Assembly (NCBI GenBank): GCA_026196445.1
Contig: JAPHTE010000424.1
Span: 1-10,413, forward strand
Direction: 5' to 3'
From: Lysobacterales bacterium
Lineage (GTDB): Bacteria; Pseudomonadota; Gammaproteobacteria; Xanthomonadales; SZUA-36
Length of the DNA: 10,413 nt
Both the position numbers and the translations under genes were made by a program. The notes beneath the pieces were generated by a model. It made no database searches. It saw only the letters and a program-made list of their open reading frames with translations, and was not told where the DNA came from. Numbering within the stretch: the first letter of the stretch is position 1; every line of letters starts with the position of its first letter. Below are positions 6,511 to 10,413 of this stretch, piece by piece.

Positions 6511-6529
6511 GCCCGGCGATACGCCGGGC
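6511..6529. terminator. GC-rich hairpin between convergent reading frames
   Basis: GCCCGGCG (6511-6518) pairs exactly with CGCCGGGC (6522-6529) around a 3-nt loop. It falls 17 nt beyond the stop of the - strand NTF2-like gene and 6 nt after the + strand TAA at 6504. There is no T-tract on either side, so it may act as a weak or Rho-assisted terminator or protect 3' ends. Confidence 0.45.
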
Positions 6530-6545
6530 GCAGAGCCCCTGTTAC

Positions 6546-6989
6546 CTATTCCGGTGTCGAGTTCCAGATATCCACATGCAGGCGCCAGGAACCGTCCTGC
6601 TGGCGTTTCCAGATATGCACGTTCTTTGTCTTGTGCCATTCCGGTTGAGCGTCCTGCTGGTGGTAGGTGTAGTAATACTGGTTGACCGTGTAAGCCAGGT
6701 CACCACTGATGCCGTATTCAAGACGCTCGACGTCCTTCAGGCGGAACACCCAGCCAGTGCGCTCACGGATGGATGTTTTCAGGGTCTCGCCACGGGATAT
6801 CTGCCAGCCGTCGGGCAGCATCCAGGCATCATCGCTAAACAGTGCAGCATGACCAACCTGGTCACCGGCATTGACCGCTGCATAAAAGGAATCAACCGCG
6901 GCGAGGAAATCCTGTTTCGTATCAGCCCCGGTATCGCTGGCGACCAACAGGATCAATGGAATGATGCACCAGTTGAGAAGAGTCCTCAT
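6546..6989 (-). CDS. Exported NTF2-like (SnoaL/DUF4440-type) protein
   Basis: The 147-residue product has an N-terminal signal peptide (hydrophobic about 8-17, likely cleavage near TGA at 20-22) and then one NTF2-like alpha+beta fold. The opening helix DFLAAVDSFYAAVNAGD (27-43) and the LFSDDAWMLPDGWQISRG segment (50-67) are typical of SnoaL/DUF4440 proteins. The C-terminal strands end in VHIWKRQQDGSWRLHVDIWNS (124-144), the usual last strands of the fold. Members range from enzymes to ligand-binding proteins and no catalytic set can be assigned; export suggests a periplasmic binding or processing role. ATG 6989 was chosen over TTG 6992 because GGAGG (complement of 6998-7002) is then 8 nt away. 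Confidence 0.82.
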   Translation of the reverse strand: MRTLLNWCIIPLILLVASDTGADTKQDFLAAVDSFYAAVNAGDQVGHAALFSDDAWMLPDGWQISRGETLKTSIRERTGWVFRLKDVERLEYGISGDLAYTVNQYYYTYHQQDAQPEWHKTKNVHIWKRQQDGSWRLHVDIWNSTPE

Positions 6990-7022
6990 CAAATAAACCT
7001 CCAGCCTGCTTTAACCAAACCG

Positions 7023-7064
7023 AAAAAAATCGCACGGCGGCTAACGTGATGTCATCGCGATTTT
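7023..7064 (-). terminator. Possible terminator after the esterase gene, - strand
   Basis: Read on the - strand, AAAATCGC (complement of 7057-7064) pairs with GCGATTTT (complement of 7026-7033) and is followed by further T residues to 7023. The loop is long (23 nt), and part of the T-run is in the stem, so the structure is not ideal. The same stretch contains TATAAAA (complement of 7061-7067), which could instead be a -10 for the NTF2-like gene, although no -35 is evident. Confidence 0.3.
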
Positions 7065-7133
7065 ATACCGGTGATCTGGGTTGCAGAGTTTGAGTGCGAT
7101 TAGCTGAACTGATTGCAAGTCGAATTGCAGGAT

Positions 7134-8207
7134 CTATTCGTGTTCCCTGATGAACTTGCCGATTTCGTCGAAGGCTTCTTTGGCTTGCGGTAAATCCGGG
7201 TAGAAGATTTGCCAGATATGCACCATCTTCGTCCAGGTCTGAAGCCTTATCGGTGATCCTGAGGCGTGCGCCTTGAACACGTAGCGGCGTGCATCGTCCA
7301 GCAGCATCTCGGCCTCGCTGGCCTGTACCAGCGTAGGTGGCAGATTTGCCAGGTCACCCATGAGCGGGGAAACTTCCGGATCGGCGGGCCGCACCCTGTA
7401 GGTCCAGACCACCCACCAGCTTTTGACAAACTTCGGTAGCTTGTTCAACGTACCCATGATGCGTCTGAGCATGATATCGGTAGCATAATTTTCACGCAGG
7501 CTGGCGCCGGAAAATGTCACGTCGGTTAGGGGCGACATGACCACGATCGCGTCAGGGCAACGCAATTCTTTATCCCGGGTCCACGCCGCCAGGGACAGCG
7601 CCAGGTTGCCACCGGCAGAATCACCACTGAAAAATAACTGCCTGGCTTTGCCTGGTCCATCAGGCCCGTTTTCGATTATCCAGCGGTACGCCGTACGGCA
7701 ATCCTCGACACAATCGCTGTGTCTGTGCTCAGGCATCAGGCGGTAGTCGATGGAGAGCACCGCACACCCGCCAACTTCAGAAAGCCTGCTGGTGATGACA
7801 CGGTGGCTTTGTGGGCAACCCATGATGAAGCCGCCACCGTGGATATACAGCACTCGCCGTGAAGGGTCAGTTCCCGGGGCGAGCACCCACTCGGCATTGA
7901 TACCACCGGCATCCACCGGGCGGATATCGCTCGCGAACTCACGGCCTTCGCCGATACGATTGAAAATGGTACGCGCTCTGCGTAATTCGTGATTATCAAT
8001 CGCGATCTTGATCTGTCCGGTCAGGTCCCTGACGGTGCGAATGACAGTTTCGCGTTGTGGAGCAGAGTCCTCGCTACTTTCATTGACCCGGTAGATATCC
8101 GGATCGGTTGGCTTGGCCGGGATTGTGCCTGGCCCACCGCGTAGATAAAAGCGCTCAAACACCCATATGGCAAGCGCGAGTAACAACAGGATAACCAACA
8201 GATTCAT
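7134..8207 (-). CDS. Membrane-anchored HSL-family (family IV) esterase/lipase
   Basis: This 357-residue alpha/beta hydrolase begins with a hydrophobic segment (residues 2-17) without a clear cleavage site, so it is probably anchored to the inner membrane. The hormone-sensitive lipase family marks are present: oxyanion-hole HGGGF (123-127), the DYRLMPEH motif (154-161) and nucleophile elbow GDSAGG with Ser197. The likely acid is Glu300 in EMLLDD, where many family IV enzymes have Asp, and the likely base is His330 in MVHIWQ. It should hydrolyse carboxylic esters, probably acyl esters or small lipids. ATG 8207 was preferred because AGGGGA (complement of 8215-8220) is 7 nt away; ATG 8213 would be only 1 nt from it. 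The gene is divergent from the wax ester synthase, 122 bp away, hinting at related lipid substrates. Confidence 0.9.
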   Translation of the reverse strand: MNLLVILLLLALAIWVFERFYLRGGPGTIPAKPTDPDIYRVNESSEDSAPQRETVIRTVRDLTGQIKIAIDNHELRRARTIFNRIGEGREFASDIRPVDAGGINAEWVLAPGTDPSRRVLYIHGGGFIMGCPQSHRVITSRLSEVGGCAVLSIDYRLMPEHRHSDCVEDCRTAYRWIIENGPDGPGKARQLFFSGDSAGGNLALSLAAWTRDKELRCPDAIVVMSPLTDVTFSGASLRENYATDIMLRRIMGTLNKLPKFVKSWWVVWTYRVRPADPEVSPLMGDLANLPPTLVQASEAEMLLDDARRYVFKAHASGSPIRLQTWTKMVHIWQIFYPDLPQAKEAFDEIGKFIREHE

Positions 8208-8329
8208 GTTCATTTCCCCTGTGAACCTGCCCAGTTTGTTGGGTATTGGCCGGAAATTCAATAGAGTTCACCGCCCAAATAGGAATACAATGATTTCAGT
8301 CGCGTGTATAACAGCGGGAAACCATTGAA
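8208..8329. promoter_or_regulatory. Shared divergent promoter region
   Basis: The start codons of the esterase (-) and the wax ester synthase (+) are 122 bp apart, so both promoters must lie here or overlap it. On the + strand TATAAC at 8307-8312 could be a -10, but no good -35 is found. GTGAAC (8221-8226) and GTTCAC (8266-8271) form a spaced inverted repeat that could bind a regulator. Neither element is strong. Confidence 0.35.
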
Positions 8330-9814
8330 TTGAGCGAAAAACCTGTCAGAGAACCGATTTCCAAGGTCGATACTGCCTGGTTACGCATGGAGCAGCCAAC
8401 CAACCTGATGATGATCAACGGCATCATCATCATGGATGAACACCTGGACTACGAAGCCCTGCTCGAAACCATACAGCAGCGCTTCCTGGCGTTTCGGCGT
8501 TTTCGGCAAAAGGCGGTGGATCGCACCCGCGGCGCCTACTGGGAGTTCGACGAGGATTTCGATATCCGCTGGCACGTGCGACGCACGGCGCTGCCCGGTA
8601 ATGCCGACGGTGGGGAACTCGAATTGCTGGTATCAGACCTGGCCAGTACGGCGTTGGATCACTCACGGCCGTTGTGGCAGATCCACGTGGTTGAAAACTA
8701 CGTCGAAGGCCCGGTAATGGTGATGCGCATCCATCACTGCATCGCCGACGGCATCGCCCTGGTCCAGTTATTCCTGTCGTTGACCGACCCGACACCCGAG
8801 GGCAGGCCAACCGCACGTGAACCGGAAATATGGAAGAAACAACGGGTGAAGGAATCGATGCTGTTCCGGCGCCTGATTGAACCTGCCCGTGACGGTCTGG
8901 ATTTCGCCACACACCTCGGCCAGCAGCTGATCGAGGAGGGTGCGAAGATATTGCAGGATCCGTCAATTGCGAGTGGTTACGCGCAGGAAGTCAACGAAAT
9001 CGTGCGTGAACTGGTGCATTCCTTAACACTTGAAAATGACCCTGTGACCCGTTTAAAGGGACAACTGGGTTCGCGCAAAAAAGTCGCATGGGCAGAGCCA
9101 TTGCCGCTGGATGAGGTCAAGGCGGTCAGCAAGGCATTTGGCTGTACGGTTAACGACGTGCTGATCGCAGCTGTGACCGGTGCTCTCAGGCAATATATGC
9201 TCGATGAAGGGGATGACCCCGAGGCCGTGCAGGATATCCGTGCCACCGTACCGGTGAACCTGCGTCCGCTGGAACATGCACAGGAGCTCGGTAACCACTT
9301 CGGCCTGGTATTTCTGTCACTGCCGTTGGGTGTGGATAACCCGTTGGAAAGGCTTTACCTGGTCAACGAGCGCATGAATGAACTCAAGGCGTCGAAACAG
9401 GCGACCGTGACACTGGGCTTTCTGGCCGCGCTCGGCATGGGCCCATCGGTGTTACAGAAACCCGTGCTGGATTTACTCAGCCAGAAGGCCAGCGCCGTGC
9501 TGACCAATGTCCCCGGCCCCCAGCAACCGCTCTACCTGGCGGGTTCGAAAATTCGTGAAATGATGTTCTGGGTGCCTCAAAACGGCAACATCGGCCTGGG
9601 TATCAGCATTCTGAGTTACAACGGCCAGGTATTATTTGGGCTGATCAGTGATCGCCGGCTGGTAGCTGAGCCCAAAGGGATCATTTCCCGTTTCAAGAAA
9701 GAATTTGAGAAGTTGCTCTACCTGGGCCTGATGCTACCGCTTGAAGGCCGGCCTAATGTGCAAACGGCACAGAACCTGCTCGACCACGTTTTGCACGACG
9801 AACCACCCGTATAA
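8330..9814 (+). CDS. Wax ester synthase/diacylglycerol acyltransferase (WS/DGAT)
   Basis: This 494-residue protein has the length and motif order of bifunctional bacterial WS/DGAT enzymes, which join acyl-CoA to a fatty alcohol or diacylglycerol to make storage wax esters or triacylglycerol at the membrane. The N-terminal acyltransferase domain has DTAWLRMEQPTNLM (14-27), PLWQIHVVE (114-122) and catalytic HHCIADG (135-141; HHxxxDG, His136 the expected base). The C-terminal domain has VNDVLIAAVTGALR (274-287; the ND motif), RATVPVNLRP (304-313), NHFG (322-325) and LTNVPGPQQPLYLAG (391-405). All family landmarks are intact, so it should be active. TTG 8330 is the start: the conserved N-terminal block begins by residue 10, too early for ATG 8387, and GCGGGA lies about 10 nt upstream. 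It is divergent from an esterase. Confidence 0.92.
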   Translation: MSEKPVREPISKVDTAWLRMEQPTNLMMINGIIIMDEHLDYEALLETIQQRFLAFRRFRQKAVDRTRGAYWEFDEDFDIRWHVRRTALPGNADGGELELLVSDLASTALDHSRPLWQIHVVENYVEGPVMVMRIHHCIADGIALVQLFLSLTDPTPEGRPTAREPEIWKKQRVKESMLFRRLIEPARDGLDFATHLGQQLIEEGAKILQDPSIASGYAQEVNEIVRELVHSLTLENDPVTRLKGQLGSRKKVAWAEPLPLDEVKAVSKAFGCTVNDVLIAAVTGALRQYMLDEGDDPEAVQDIRATVPVNLRPLEHAQELGNHFGLVFLSLPLGVDNPLERLYLVNERMNELKASKQATVTLGFLAALGMGPSVLQKPVLDLLSQKASAVLTNVPGPQQPLYLAGSKIREMMFWVPQNGNIGLGISILSYNGQVLFGLISDRRLVAEPKGIISRFKKEFEKLLYLGLMLPLEGRPNVQTAQNLLDHVLHDEPPV

Positions 9815-9868
9815 GTTTCAACAGCCCCGGAGTTACCGGCCAGTTCGCAATTTCCTCGCCAGCCGGCG

Positions 9869-10413
9869 TCATTCCATTTCCGCCAGCGCAGCCTCGATAT
9901 CTAGTTTTTCCATCGCGTCCCGGGGTTGCAACCCGGTGGCCCTGACATAAAGATCCGTAACTTCATCCAGCCGCTCATCGCCAAACAGCAGGTACAGCCC
10001 GTTGCCGTACTCAATATGCGCGATGGGTGAGTCCGGTGTTAGTTCGAGCGCGCGCTCAAAATGCTGCAGGGCTTTATCAACACTGGCGCCGTATGTGATC
10101 TTGCCAACCATTTTGCCCACCTTGTCGATGATCTCGGCGTGGTACATACCCAAAGCGGTGTGTGCCTCGGCGTGGTCGGGTGCGACCTCCAGCGCATGAT
10201 GCAGGCTGGCCTGGATTTTGCCGCCTATACCTTCACCCAGGGCCTTGATCACGGAGATGCTCTGGCTGTAACGCCCCAGGTTGAAAGCGCGGAAGTAGTG
10301 GCCATTGGCATCGTCGGGCAACAGGCGGATGGCATCTTCCGCCCGCTCCGCAGCTGACAAAAAACAGGCCTGGCGCTCAGTATCGTCGGTCTCCAGATAG
10401 GTCGCATAGATAC
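9869..10413 (-). CDS. TPR-repeat protein, N-terminus beyond the window
   Basis: The frame is open from the stop at 9869 to the right edge, giving about 181 residues of C-terminal sequence; a TTG at 10360 lies inside a helix (FLSAAERAEDAIRLLPDD) and is not a credible start. Successive TPR-like helix pairs are visible: AEDAIRLLPDDANGHYFRA, HHALEVAPDHAEAHTALGMYH, ALQHFERALELTPDSPIAHI, and a last one ending in EKLDIEAALAEME. An unusual insert of two helices rich in Lys/Gly (DKVGKMVGKITYGAS) separates the second and third repeats. This layout, with LGMYHAEI before a short insert and then KALQHFERALEL, resembles the eukaryotic RMDN/FMP-like TPR proteins and their bacterial relatives; that comparison is tentative. 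Such proteins mediate protein-protein contacts. Any signal peptide would lie outside the window. Confidence 0.82.
   Translation of the reverse strand, partial: IYATYLETDDTERQACFLSAAERAEDAIRLLPDDANGHYFRAFNLGRYSQSISVIKALGEGIGGKIQASLHHALEVAPDHAEAHTALGMYHAEIIDKVGKMVGKITYGASVDKALQHFERALELTPDSPIAHIEYGNGLYLLFGDERLDEVTDLYVRATGLQPRDAMEKLDIEAALAEME

Noticed and set aside
6576..7049. 157-codon + strand open frame
   Set aside because: It is antisense to the NTF2-like gene, which has a signal peptide, a good ribosome-binding site and a recognisable fold; the + frame shows no protein features.
8430..8966. 178-codon - strand open frame
   Set aside because: It is a Pro/Arg-rich antisense shadow of the WS/DGAT gene.
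10358..10360. TTG as the true start of the TPR protein
   Set aside because: The frame stays open to the window edge with TPR-like sequence upstream, so this codon is most likely an internal leucine.

Overview
The window reads as a chromosomal segment of a moderately GC-rich gammaproteobacterium, probably marine or environmental. I infer this from the FieF/YiiP-type transporter, a wax ester synthase/DGAT-family acyltransferase, a small DUF6868-like membrane protein and the codon style. I cannot name a genus. No rRNA, tRNA, CRISPR array, insertion sequence or phage gene is visible.

Left third (1-4005, + strand): a compact four-gene operon. It encodes an ECF sigma factor (48-599), a single-pass membrane protein overlapping it by 4 nt that is the likely anti-sigma factor (596-1348), and two exported helical-repeat (HEAT-type) proteins (1359-2897 and 2897-3913). 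An ECF-style promoter (AACC, 16 nt, CGTC) lies at 12-35, only about 12 nt before the sigma start codon, suggesting autoregulation and a nearly leaderless mRNA. The operon closes with a strong intrinsic terminator (3978-4005). The inferred logic is a cytoplasmic sigma factor held at the membrane by a non-zinc-finger anti-sigma factor, with periplasmic repeat proteins acting as sensors, scaffolds or outputs. This is the most interesting part of the window.

Middle (4015-5575, + strand): a small two-helix membrane protein followed 31 nt later by a cation diffusion facilitator with every known YiiP metal ligand conserved. About 330 bp without a convincing gene follow, containing one perfect 10-bp hairpin.

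Right-middle (5576-8207, - strand): a SAM-dependent methyltransferase, an exported NTF2/SnoaL-like protein and a membrane-anchored HSL-family esterase. Between the first two, on the + strand, is a short open stretch ending at 6504 that may be a small gene or a gene remnant.

Right end (8330-10413): a wax ester synthase/diacylglycerol acyltransferase transcribed divergently from the esterase, so an ester-making and an ester-cleaving enzyme share one 122-bp intergenic region. A TPR protein on the - strand runs off the right edge with its N-terminus missing.
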